From positions 1 through 27,890 of IMG/VR virus record IMGVR_UViG_3300008216_000055: DNA of 27,890 nucleotides; one strand, 5' to 3'. Shown here piece after piece: positions 6,649 through 14,029 of this stretch. The stretch's first letter is position 1. Each line of letters opens with the position of its first letter. The translations under genes and the position numbers were made by a program. Below the pieces are notes generated by a model. It saw only the letters and a list, made by a program, of their open reading frames with translations. It was not told the DNA's origin and did not search any database. The DNA comes from a virus.

Positions 6649-7611
6649 CTAGCTGGAGGTTGCGGGGATGATCCCGCCCTGGCCACCGGCCGCACCGTCG
6701 TTGCCGAAGGTGCCGCCCGCGTGGATGAAGAACTTGTCCCCGATGGTCCCTACCAGCGTGGCCTCGGTAACCGCAGCTTCGGCTGGGGTATTGAAGCCCC
6801 CGGCTACCATCCCGCCCTCGCAGCCATCCACCAACTGGAACGGCTCGGCTCCCGAGAGCAACTGAACGCCGCGGCAGTTGACCACCCATACGTTCTTACC
6901 GGCGGTTGTTCGGTTGTGGATAATCGCCGTCTCGAAATTCCCGTAGAACTCGCAGTCCTCCACCAGGATGTTCTCGGAGTCGATGAAGAACAGGAACCCG
7001 GTGTCCACAGCCCCATCGCTCCCCGCAGGGTCGGTAGGCTGGAGGGCTGTGCAGCGCCGGATCGTGAGGTCGTCGAACGTGGTCGCCAGGTTGATGAACC
7101 CGAGGGCTTCTTTGGCCGACGAAGTCACGAAGTCGCAGTCCTCGATCAACACATTCCCGACGTTGATGTCGAGGAAGTTGACCAGGTCGTTTATGTCGCA
7201 GACCATGCGGAAGTTGCTTATCACCGTGTTGGCCGCGCTGATAAGGATGTCGGCCGTGGTATCGGTCCCGAAGGTCAGTGTCGGCTTGGCGGTACCGAAG
7301 CCCAGCCCTCGGATGCTGATGCCCGCAACGTCGCAGGTCCAGCGGGCGGAGTTCGTCAGCGTCTCCGTGTAGCCGGGCATGACGAAGATAGTGTCGCCCT
7401 GGTTAGCCGTACACTGGCCAATCGCGAAGTCCACCGTGGCAAAGGGATCGTCGGGTGTAAGGCCGTGGCCCGCCGTATCCGTCCCGCCGGTCATTACGAA
7501 GAAGACGTTGCCGGTGAAGACGTGGGTATCCACCAGAGTCGCCGTCAGCGCCCCGCGCTGCTTGGTGTAGAACAGGCCGCTACGCTGGCCTACGAGGGTG
7601 GGAAGTGCCAT
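6649..7611 (-). CDS. Right-handed parallel beta-helix (pectate-lyase-like) virion protein
   Basis: The product has 320 residues; ATG 7611 is preceded by AAGGAGAT. From about residue 60 it shows the pattern of a parallel beta-helix: regularly spaced short strands and Asn/Cys ladders (DTIFVMPGYTETL, VAGISIRGLGFG, NTVISNFRMVCDIND, GNVLIEDCDFV, DLTIRRCTAL, ENILVEDCEFYGN, NVWVVNCRGVQLL). The C-terminal part is Gly/Ala-rich. The fold occurs in phage tailspikes and in capsid-associated proteins that bind or cut sugars. Its place between head decoration candidates and connectors, rather than after the tape measure gene, favours a head-surface role, but this is inference; no catalytic residues were identified. 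Confidence 0.72.
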   Translation of the reverse strand: MALPTLVGQRSGLFYTKQRGALTATLVDTHVFTGNVFFVMTGGTDTAGHGLTPDDPFATVDFAIGQCTANQGDTIFVMPGYTETLTNSARWTCDVAGISIRGLGFGTAKPTLTFGTDTTADILISAANTVISNFRMVCDINDLVNFLDINVGNVLIEDCDFVTSSAKEALGFINLATTFDDLTIRRCTALQPTDPAGSDGAVDTGFLFFIDSENILVEDCEFYGNFETAIIHNRTTAGKNVWVVNCRGVQLLSGAEPFQLVDGCEGGMVAGGFNTPAEAAVTEATLVGTIGDKFFIHAGGTFGNDGAAGGQGGIIPATSS

Positions 7612-7706
7612 CTACGTATCTCCTTTGCTTTTCGGGGTTGGTTACCCTTGTTGCTACTTGCTCACAGGTGGACGCTTTACGCGCTTGTCCCGAGGTGGCC
7701 CCTTTA

Positions 7707-7985
7707 TCACTCTGCTACCGCTACCGGCTCTCTCTCGGCGACTCCCCTCATCCGGTTGCCGAACGTAGTCACCGCGGCGTCGTCGCCCTTCTCGGCGGCG
7801 AGGTCCGAAAACGCCCTTGCATCGCCCTCGTCCTTCAAGGGGCATCCGCAGCGGGTGCAGTTGTCCGGCAGCCCGATAGGCTTGTTCTTCTCGTCCCGTA
7901 TCTGGTGGGCCATCGAACAGTGAGGGCAGTCCGCCACGGTCACCGTGTCCCCGCTGATGTTGGGCATATTCTCTTTAAGTTCCAT
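7707..7985 (-). CDS. Zinc-ribbon protein of the head region (92 aa)
   Basis: I chose ATG 7985 because GGAGGGG lies a few bases upstream and the conserved-looking part starts here; the open frame extends to 8072 without an SD. The product has CPHC near residue 20 and CTRCGC near residue 43, a four-cysteine ribbon, followed by an acidic helix. It overlaps the 3' end of the 160-aa gene by 46 bp in another frame. Similar ribbon proteins beside capsid genes are common in uncultured phages; the role is unknown. Confidence 0.65.
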   Translation of the reverse strand: MELKENMPNISGDTVTVADCPHCSMAHQIRDEKNKPIGLPDNCTRCGCPLKDEGDARAFSDLAAEKGDDAAVTTFGNRMRGVAEREPVAVAE

Positions 7986-8422
7986 TGCTTTCCCCTCCCT
8001 AGAATGGTTAGGACGCTGTCGCAGAGCTTGCAGTACAGGGATTGCGGAGTCCCGTCGTGGTGGGGGCTCCACCTAGCCTCGCACCGCCCACAGTGCAATA
8101 CGCCCTCCTCGTCGAAACTGGCCGGGGTGAGGCGCCCACTAAGGGGCAGGTCCCCCCGGTATCGTGCCTTCCGTAGCTCCATCCACCACCCGATTTCCTC
8201 GGGCCACTCGCCGGTAGCCTCCCGCCATACGAGGGCCTTCGCCTTGACCCGGCAAAGCTCCTCGGGTGTCAGGAACTCGAAGCTGGGGTGCCAGAACGGG
8301 ACCTCCAGGATGTCCTCGCGGAGGGCAAGCTCGTGGAACTTGTCCCACCACTCCTGCGGGATCATGCCCGGAGGCACCTCCCGCTTGTTCGCCCGGATTT
8401 GCGGCTCTAGCACCCAGCCCAT
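7940..8422 (-). CDS. Hypothetical protein with C-terminal zinc ribbon (160 aa)
   Basis: The product starts at ATG 8422 and is rich in Trp and charged residues (MGWVLEPQIRANKREVPPG, PQEWWDKFHELA, EEIGWWMELRKARYRG). CGRC (about residues 111-114) and CKLC (about 130-133) form a zinc ribbon near the C-terminus. Only a weak SD (AGGGG, about 11 bases upstream) is present. It lies between a virion protein and a second ribbon protein. Function not recognised. Confidence 0.6.
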   Translation of the reverse strand: MGWVLEPQIRANKREVPPGMIPQEWWDKFHELALREDILEVPFWHPSFEFLTPEELCRVKAKALVWREATGEWPEEIGWWMELRKARYRGDLPLSGRLTPASFDEEGVLHCGRCEARWSPHHDGTPQSLYCKLCDSVLTILGRGKQWNLKRICPTSAGTR

Positions 8423-8436
8423 TTTTGCTTTTACCC

Positions 8437-8916
8437 CTATGTCGGCTGGACGTAGACCTTCGAGCCGGTCGTTGCCGCGCCCTGAAGCTCCTTCTGCGGG
8501 TAAGCCGACCCGTACACCACCTGGCTCGCCATCACGTCGTCGACGCCGGTGTTGCCATCCTCGCCCACGGTGGAGCGGACGGTCACGTCGGCGCCCTCTA
8601 CGTCTAGCTGCTCGGCTCGCGCCTCCATGATTACGAAGTCGCCGTCCGCGTCGACCGGATTGTCGGTGTCATAGTTGCCACCCGACGCGTCGGTCGTAAG
8701 CTCGCCCGAGCCTGTACCGGACGTGTCCTGCGCCGCTTCCAGGCGGCACTGGTCCAGATCGTCTGAGCTATCCCAGGTACCTAGCTCGACGTAGGTGCAA
8801 ACACGGACGGCGCTTTTTAGGGTTCGCCATGCCGTGCTCGCCGTGGTGCCCCCGACATCGGTGCCGCTCGGGCTCACGATGTCGAAGACCGCATGCTCCG
8901 AAAGCCTATTGCTCAT
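8437..8916 (-). CDS. Putative capsid-associated (decoration-like) protein
   Basis: The product has 159 residues; ATG 8916 has AGGAGAG upstream. It is acidic, Ser/Thr/Gly-rich and beta-like throughout (VFDIVSPSGTDVGG, VCTYVELGTWDSSDDL, GDFVIMEARAEQLDVEG, ADVTVRSTVGEDG, SKVYVQPT). It directly follows the major capsid gene, the usual site for a decoration or head-stabilising protein. No specific family motif is visible, so the assignment is by position and composition. Confidence 0.55.
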   Translation of the reverse strand: MSNRLSEHAVFDIVSPSGTDVGGTTASTAWRTLKSAVRVCTYVELGTWDSSDDLDQCRLEAAQDTSGTGSGELTTDASGGNYDTDNPVDADGDFVIMEARAEQLDVEGADVTVRSTVGEDGNTGVDDVMASQVVYGSAYPQKELQGAATTGSKVYVQPT

Positions 8917-8961
8917 GTCGTCTCTCCTATTGCTCAGGTCCCAGCTAATCGCTGGTCCTCA

Positions 8962-10368
8962 CTAGGCTCGGGTTGCTACCGACAGGAACGGGGTCAGGGT
9001 ATTAGAACCGTTCCGAGGCGTCAGAGCCGAGTCGATCCACGGGCGCCCATCCACACGCTGGATGAAGCGGAAGTCGGTCTCGTCTGTGCTGAAGCGGACG
9101 TGCTCGCTGGAAGCCATCTCCAACTGCATCCGGTCACCGATCAGGTAGTAAGACGGGTCGACCAGGTACACGTCACCCGCAGTCCCCAGAGTCTCGGCCT
9201 TCTCGGTGTAGACCACCGGTCGCCCCAGAAGCATCGGGGTAGGCGCGCCAGTGATCCCGCCAGCCGGGAAGTACATCGGGGCGCCGCCAGTGCCAACCGA
9301 CAGGCTCATCGTGTAAAGCTGCGGTTGTACGTCCGGGTTCACGAGCCAGATGCTCCGCATAATCGAAGAAGGAAGCATCCGGGCGAACATCTTGATGATG
9401 TTCTCCACGACGAGCGTAGTTGCCGCCTGGCCCGTCTCTTTGCCCACGGACACCAGCGCGTCAGCATTCTTGATGCCGAGGGGCTGCCCGCCGCCGATCC
9501 CGGCGATAAAGGCGTCGTCCTCAAAGTACGCCAGCGCCTCCGCGAACAGCGTGTTAAGCAGGGGCTCCAGGGTGATCGCGCTATCCCGCAGAAGTTCGTT
9601 GCTGATCCGGGTCCCGCCGACCAGCTTCTTAGCCGTCAGGACCGCCTGGGCAAACGTCGGCTCGCTCTGGGTAATGGTACCCGACTCAGGTATCCAGTAG
9701 GCCGTCACGCCGCCGTAGACGTTGCTGGCGTGGGTGGTGTCCCGGATGGTAGGGATACGAGTCGTCAGAGTAGCCATTGGGAGTACCCTGGCGCGGGGCC
9801 GTATGGCCGCCGCCTCAAGGGACATCCGCAGTAGCTCGGCGCGGAACTCCTCGGGTACGAGGAACCCGCCCTGGTCGCCCTGGCTCTCGCCGAGTACCTT
9901 CACCCTGGCGTCTAGCCCCTGCCTCGTAATGTGAGGGGAGATCGCCCTTGCGAAGTCGATGAAGTCCTCGAACTCGCCCGCGTCCATGCCCGCCCCAGTA
10001 CCGTTAGCGGCGATCTGGCGGGCCTCTTTGCGTGTCAGCTCAAGGTGCTTATAGATGGCCATACGGTCGGATCGCGTAAGGCCCTGCTTGCCCGCGGCGC
10101 TCGGGTCCATAGGCACCCGCTTGACGGCCTCGGGCATGATGGTCTCGTTCGCGTCGTAGAACTCTTTGAGGCCATTCGCCACGCCCTCGGCGATCTGCTT
10201 ATCGATATCGGGGTCGTGTTTGCGGTGGAGGGCGGCGTATTCCTCCATAAAGGATCGAAACTTCGCCTGGTCCTCCGGGTCCGTGCTCATAGCCCACTTA
10301 GCGACATGACCGCCGCTTAGCGCCTCCTCAAGCTCCTCAGAGGTCCGAGGTATTGCCTTAGTGACCAT
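8962..10368 (-). CDS. HK97-fold major capsid protein
   Basis: The product has 468 residues; ATG 10368 has TAGGAGG upstream, overlapping the protease stop region. Residues 1 to about 150 form a long charged helical N-terminus (EELEEAL, FRSFMEEYAALHRKHD, RKEARQIAANG) as in the delta (scaffold) domain of HK97 gp5-like proteins. The capsid domain follows, with GGFLVPEEFRAELL, YWIPESGTITQSEPTFAQAVLTAKKLVGGTRISNELLRDS, GIGGGQPLGI and a C-terminal beta region. The adjacent protease gene supports processing of the N-terminal domain. High confidence from motif pattern and neighbours. Confidence 0.93.
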   Translation of the reverse strand: MVTKAIPRTSEELEEALSGGHVAKWAMSTDPEDQAKFRSFMEEYAALHRKHDPDIDKQIAEGVANGLKEFYDANETIMPEAVKRVPMDPSAAGKQGLTRSDRMAIYKHLELTRKEARQIAANGTGAGMDAGEFEDFIDFARAISPHITRQGLDARVKVLGESQGDQGGFLVPEEFRAELLRMSLEAAAIRPRARVLPMATLTTRIPTIRDTTHASNVYGGVTAYWIPESGTITQSEPTFAQAVLTAKKLVGGTRISNELLRDSAITLEPLLNTLFAEALAYFEDDAFIAGIGGGQPLGIKNADALVSVGKETGQAATTLVVENIIKMFARMLPSSIMRSIWLVNPDVQPQLYTMSLSVGTGGAPMYFPAGGITGAPTPMLLGRPVVYTEKAETLGTAGDVYLVDPSYYLIGDRMQLEMASSEHVRFSTDETDFRFIQRVDGRPWIDSALTPRNGSNTLTPFLSVATRA

Positions 10369-10380
10369 TTGATATTCCTC

Positions 10381-11322
10381 CTAATGGACGCCGTTAAGGG
10401 CTTCGCGTATTACGTCGGCTGCATCCGGCGCCATCGGGTGCCCTTCCACCCCTAAGCGCCGGTCGAGGGCTTCGTCAAGGCGTTGCATAACTGCAATGTG
10501 GAACACATCGGCGAACGCCCGCAGCATGTCCTCGGTGACGCCGATGTCGATTTCAGGGACCTCCCGGAAGGCCGTCAGTTCGGCCTGTAGGCGCTCCAAG
10601 CCGCGTTGAAGCTGTGCCTCGGTGAGCGCCAGGTCGCCAGACGAGGTAGCGCCTTCAAGTAGAGCATCGTGCTCCAGGGTCTCCACGTACTCGCGGAGGC
10701 CGGGGTGGACACCGGCGAAGCCCTTGGCTAACTGTAGCGCCTCAGGGTTCGACGGGATGGTCACCTGGGAGATTTCGAGGAGTTCCTGGCCCTTGAACTC
10801 GTAGTTGGGCCACCAGTCGGAGGAGTCCTCCAGCTTGACGGCCTTCTCCATGTCGGGAACGAACCCGACGGAGTAGGCGGCCTTCCCACGCTTTGCAAGC
10901 TCCCAGCCCCAATCAGCCTCCTGGTTCCCAGCGTCCTTGTAGTAGGTAGCGACGCCCTTCAGTTCCTTGGCCTGCCTGTCGACGGACACCGAAAGCTCCC
11001 CGATCTGGTTCGTGAGGCCCCGATAGTTGTGCGAGGAGAGGAGGACATTATGGGTGCGGAAGGTCTTGAGGTCCCAGAAGCTCTGACGGATGATGTCGCC
11101 GTCGCGGTCCTTCGCCTCGGTGGAGAAGACCGCGGAGACGGTGCCCTTGTCCTCGTCGAGGACCTTCGTGGTGGCGGTGACGAACTTGACGCGCCGGTGC
11201 TGGGGATCAGGGATAGGCAGAAGGAACCTGCTCAGGTCCATAGTCCCCTGGGCAGGCCCGGTATCGTCTATATCGACTCGAGGATCGACGCCAGGGATGC
11301 CTTCGCCGCCGCTCTTAGCCAT
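10381..11322 (-). CDS. HK97-family prohead (maturation) protease
   Basis: The product has 313 residues; ATG 11322 has AGGAGG at 11327-11332. The conserved core runs from about 45 to 200: VSAVFSTEAKDRDGDII, then LLSSHNY with the probable catalytic His98, AAYSVGFVP with the probable nucleophile Ser151, and LLEISQVTIPSNPEA. These match U35/HK97 prohead proteases, which cleave the capsid delta domain and themselves. A helical acidic C-terminal extension (about 215-313) probably serves incorporation into the prohead. It lies directly before the capsid gene and directly after an unusual control region. Confidence 0.92.
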   Translation of the reverse strand: MAKSGGEGIPGVDPRVDIDDTGPAQGTMDLSRFLLPIPDPQHRRVKFVTATTKVLDEDKGTVSAVFSTEAKDRDGDIIRQSFWDLKTFRTHNVLLSSHNYRGLTNQIGELSVSVDRQAKELKGVATYYKDAGNQEADWGWELAKRGKAAYSVGFVPDMEKAVKLEDSSDWWPNYEFKGQELLEISQVTIPSNPEALQLAKGFAGVHPGLREYVETLEHDALLEGATSSGDLALTEAQLQRGLERLQAELTAFREVPEIDIGVTEDMLRAFADVFHIAVMQRLDEALDRRLGVEGHPMAPDAADVIREALNGVH

Positions 11323-11332
11323 GTCGCCTCCT

Positions 11333-11357
11333 GTTGGGCAACAAAAAAGCGCCCAAC
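11333..11357 (-). promoter_or_regulatory. Hairpin abutting the protease SD, alternative to the terminator fold
   Basis: On the minus strand GTTGGGC (11357-11351) can pair perfectly with GCCCAAC (11339-11333), with an 11-nt loop that contains the T-run of the preceding terminator. The second arm is directly followed by AGGAGG, the SD of the protease gene. The first arm overlaps the 3' arm of the terminator stem, so the two folds exclude each other. Confidence 0.55.
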
Positions 11358-11390
11358 CTGTACGTTCCGGTCAACGTACGAGTCGGGCGC
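11343..11390 (-). terminator. Intrinsic terminator (attenuator-like) upstream of the protease gene
   Basis: Read on the minus strand, GCGCCC (11390-11385) pairs with GGGCGC (11354-11349) and GTACGTT (11379-11373) pairs with AACGTAC (11366-11360) around a 6-nt loop. Between them the arms continue through two Watson-Crick pairs and two G-U pairs with one C/A mismatch. Six T residues follow (11348-11343). This is a classic Rho-independent terminator shape on the coding strand of the head genes. Confidence 0.75.
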
Positions 11391-11399
11391 TCAAGCGCC
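11386..11399 (-). promoter_or_regulatory. Small hairpin overlapping the 5' arm of the terminator
   Basis: GGCGCT (11399-11394 on the minus strand) pairs with AGCGCC (11391-11386) with a 2-nt spacer in the middle, so the effective loop is at least 4 nt. It shares bases with the first arm of the terminator and would compete with it during transcription. Small stem; moderate support. Confidence 0.35.
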
Positions 11400-11508
11400 G
11401 GGAGGGAGGGTGATATGCCCCTGCCTACCTAGCGGGCCACACGGTCGGGAGCATCGGGCGTCTAGCGCACTGGCCCCCGAAAGGGTTCTATATATTGGTT
11501 ACGCTAAT

Positions 11509-11539
11509 AGGATAACCACAACACTTAGGGGGTTGTCAA
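11509..11539 (-). promoter_or_regulatory. Candidate sigma-70-type promoter between portal and protease genes
   Basis: Directly after the portal stop codon the minus strand has a perfect -35 TTGACA (11539-11534) and a -10-like TATCCT (11514-11509) with a 19-bp spacer, or TTATCC with 18 bp. The -10 is weak and the spacer long, so strength is doubtful. It overlaps an imperfect operator-like dyad, GGTTA...TAACC, at 11497-11517. Together with the terminator it would make a start-and-attenuate module for the head genes. Confidence 0.45.
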
Positions 11540-11541
11540 GC

Positions 11542-13845
11542 CTACTCTATGACGTATCTCTCCGCTTTGCACCGGCGGCACCAGTGCTTCGAGCCCTTCG
11601 GTACATCCTTGGCCAGCAGAGCGTTGCAGTCGGAGCATCGGAACTCGGGTACGACTCGCGCGATAGGCTTGCCGCAGCCTAGACAATGGGTGAGGCCATT
11701 CCGGGCCGCAATCCGGTTTAGGTAGCCACACGGGCATTCCATAATCTGGATGGTTCCGCGCGACTCCTCGACCGCCTGCGCTGCCTCGTCTCCGATCCCC
11801 TCCAGCGGGTCGATGTCCGAGACCGGCGCCGTCCGATAGGTGTTCGCGCAGCGACAGTTGGGATGCTGCGGGATGGTGGAGCGCCCGGAGGGGAATGGGT
11901 CTCCTACCTTTATCCACCCCGCAGCCTCGTTGGCCCGGCACTCCACTGAGACTAGTTCATCCCCCTGCGTCACCCACTGCTTCTCGTCCTGGTCCTGGAT
12001 GATCGCCGCCTGCATGGCCCCCTCCCCGAGTGCCGTGGCCGTCTCCGTGCGGGCCACCAAGCTAGCCCGGTCCTTGCTGAAGGCGAAGTCGGATTGGAGC
12101 GCACCCTGTAGCTCCCCGAGACTCCGGCCTTCCTCGATCGTCTGCGCTACCAGTTCCCCTACCCGCCGTCGCGTATATGCAACTAGGTTGGCATCGCCTG
12201 TCACCGTGAGCAGTTCGGCGCCCCGGTGCTGGGCGTACCGTGAAGCGAGCACCTGGGCCTGCGCCGCCTCGACCTCGGGATAGGCTTCGGCAATGGATAG
12301 CTCGAACAGGTCCTCCAGTTCGGCCACGGTGTCGTCGCTGTACTTGCTCCACCAATCCCAGTCGTATCCGTTGACATCCGACTCCTCGATCTTCGCCACC
12401 GGTGGCAAATCCTTGGTGAAGTCGCCAATCGTCTGTATGCCCTTGAACTGTTCCAGATATGCAACAAGGGCACTCGACTCGGTAGCCAGGCGATCGGACC
12501 ACGACTGAGCTATCAGACGCCGCTGGCTCGCTACGGACTTCGTATCGAAGGCGTCCAGGATAAGGCCATTGAACTCGGCGACCGGGAAGGACCTGCGGGG
12601 CGGCTTGGCGCTCAGGGCAAAGGGTAGCCCTCCACCGGTGGGCTTGAACTCGTCGCCGTCGTCCACCTCGCCGTAGCCGAGGAGGCCACGGGACTCGTTC
12701 AGGGTCAGGATACCTGTCGCATAGCCGTCCCGCGCCTCCAGGAGGTCCCGATCCCGGTCCTGGGGTGTCGGGTCCCGGAAGTCGAAGGTCAGGTCAGACG
12801 GTCCGTATGTGGGCAATAGGCGCCTATTCAGCGCCCGCCGGAAGCGCCGCAGCCTGGGGCGCACTATCCACCTGCTGAAGGCCACCTCGGCCGCCTCGGC
12901 GTTGGCCCGGTTGACCGACTCGCTGATCCCCAGCATGGCCAGGGGCATCCCGAAGGCGCCGAGGATAATGTCACGCTCCAGGCGCCGTAGCTGCTCCATT
13001 TGCATATCGCGCTGGGTGTACTTCCGGTCGACCCATTTGCCCTTCTCCAGGATGGCGATGCGATGGGCATTGGCGACGCCCTTGTGCTGCTCCCTCCACC
13101 GCGTGATGTAGCGTTCCCACGCTGTATCGTCCATTGTCTGGTCAAGCTCGATCACGCCGCCGGGCTCGGCGTTGTTCACGAAGAAGTTTCGTGTCCACTG
13201 CCCGGCGTACTTCTCCGATTCGAGGTCGTATATGAGGGCCTGCACCGGCCCGAGGCCCCGGTAGGGGTTCAGCGGGTGCGGCATCCGAATGAAGATTATG
13301 TCGTCGACGTCCAGTGGGATGCGCTCGGACCCGATCACATAGAGGTAGCCCTGGATGAACTCGTCGGGGTGAGGGATCGGCCGGATGCGGTCGGGGCGCA
13401 TAGGCCATAGCTCGACGGGCCTGCCCCTGGAATCCCGCAGGATCAGCCACCAGCACTCCCCGGTAAGGTCGAGATGCTGCTGGCACGTCTCCAGGAACTC
13501 CTCGCGTCCGTAAAAGGGGTTAGGCTGCTCCCAGAGGTCGAGGACGGGGTGGGACTCGACCTCCCGGCGGTCGTCGCCGGTCCCACGGTACAGGGTCCAC
13601 TCGTTGGCGCCGACCCCTTGGCTAATCCGGCTGACCGTGGAGAACAGCCATCCGACATCGGCGTACCGCTCCATGTTGGCGGTGGGGCTCTGACCAGGCT
13701 GGCCACCACCGAACAGGCCGCCCATGAAGCCACCGACGAGCCCCAGGTTAGGGGCCATCGGTATCCGGTCCGGTGTCGCTGCCCTGATACGGCTCTTGAG
13801 GTAGCGCCCCATAAGCCCTACCAGGCTATCTGATCGTTCTAGCAC
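11542..13845 (-). CDS. Portal protein fused to MuF-like domain and C-terminal zinc fingers
   Basis: The product has 767 residues; it starts at GTG 13845 with GGAGG eight bases upstream. Residues 50 to about 400 are an HK97-type portal (GWLFSTVSRISQGVGANEWTLYR, HPVLDLWEQPNPF, MPHPLNPYRGLGPVQAL, GAFGMPLAMLGISESVNRANAEAAE). Residues about 430-670 match the SPP1 gp7/Mu gpF head morphogenesis family, with ARTETATALGEGAMQAA (598-614), KQWVTQ and the signature IPQHPNCRC (658-666). Residues 704-759 add two ribbons, CPC/CLGC and CSDC/CRRC; the latter, RCSDCNALLAKD, resembles the Mu Com zinc finger. Portal and MuF are normally separate proteins. The fused protein would form the DNA-entry ring and supply the internal head protein in one chain. 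Confidence 0.9.
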   Translation of the reverse strand: MLERSDSLVGLMGRYLKSRIRAATPDRIPMAPNLGLVGGFMGGLFGGGQPGQSPTANMERYADVGWLFSTVSRISQGVGANEWTLYRGTGDDRREVESHPVLDLWEQPNPFYGREEFLETCQQHLDLTGECWWLILRDSRGRPVELWPMRPDRIRPIPHPDEFIQGYLYVIGSERIPLDVDDIIFIRMPHPLNPYRGLGPVQALIYDLESEKYAGQWTRNFFVNNAEPGGVIELDQTMDDTAWERYITRWREQHKGVANAHRIAILEKGKWVDRKYTQRDMQMEQLRRLERDIILGAFGMPLAMLGISESVNRANAEAAEVAFSRWIVRPRLRRFRRALNRRLLPTYGPSDLTFDFRDPTPQDRDRDLLEARDGYATGILTLNESRGLLGYGEVDDGDEFKPTGGGLPFALSAKPPRRSFPVAEFNGLILDAFDTKSVASQRRLIAQSWSDRLATESSALVAYLEQFKGIQTIGDFTKDLPPVAKIEESDVNGYDWDWWSKYSDDTVAELEDLFELSIAEAYPEVEAAQAQVLASRYAQHRGAELLTVTGDANLVAYTRRRVGELVAQTIEEGRSLGELQGALQSDFAFSKDRASLVARTETATALGEGAMQAAIIQDQDEKQWVTQGDELVSVECRANEAAGWIKVGDPFPSGRSTIPQHPNCRCANTYRTAPVSDIDPLEGIGDEAAQAVEESRGTIQIMECPCGYLNRIAARNGLTHCLGCGKPIARVVPEFRCSDCNALLAKDVPKGSKHWCRRCKAERYVIE

Positions 13846-13884
13846 GACGGTCGCCTCCCCCTTGCGAATCCCCTCTCAGGTTGT

Positions 13885-13908
13885 TGCGGAGGCGACCGGG
13901 CCGCCGCA
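13885..13908 (-). other. GC-rich hairpin upstream of the portal gene
   Basis: Nine-base arms, TGCGGAGGC and GCCGCCGCA on the plus strand, pair with one mismatch around a 6-nt loop, directly after the stop codon of the 39-aa gene. No T-run follows on the minus strand. It may mark an mRNA processing or attenuation point in the 64-bp gap before the portal start. Confidence 0.35.
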
Positions 13909-13909
13909 G

Positions 13910-14029
13910 TTACGCGTAGATGTCCACCGCGCCGTTATCCCGCGGGAGCCCGATGGCGGCGTGGTGGTGTCCCTCATGTCCTGAGCCTCGGCGCCTTGTC
14001 CCATTACGAATAGAGCACCAGTACATCAT
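13910..14029 (-). CDS. Small His/Arg-rich protein (39 aa), coupled to the peptidase gene
   Basis: The ATG at 14029 overlaps the TGA of the peptidase gene (ATGA), and the frame ends at TAA 13910-13912. The product begins MMYWCSIRNGTRRRG, then has GHEGHHHAAIGLPRDNGAVDIYA. The overlap and close packing favour a real small gene, and the second half reads like natural protein, but the length is short and only GGTGGG precedes the start. No function is recognised. Confidence 0.42.
   Translation of the reverse strand: MMYWCSIRNGTRRRGSGHEGHHHAAIGLPRDNGAVDIYA

Noticed and set aside
6556-7923. Long plus-strand open frame (455 codons) opposite the beta-helix gene
   Set aside because: It lies opposite well-supported genes with SDs, its translation has no domain-like pattern, and it crosses several gene boundaries. 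GC-rich codons on the coding strand create such antisense frames.
7605-8630. Plus-strand open frame of 341 codons across two zinc-ribbon genes
   Set aside because: Antisense to genes with clear zinc motifs; low-complexity Ser/Arg/Pro content, no SD.
8893-9834. Plus-strand open frame of 313 codons opposite the major capsid gene
   Set aside because: Shadow of the capsid frame; Arg/His-rich translation without motifs or SD.
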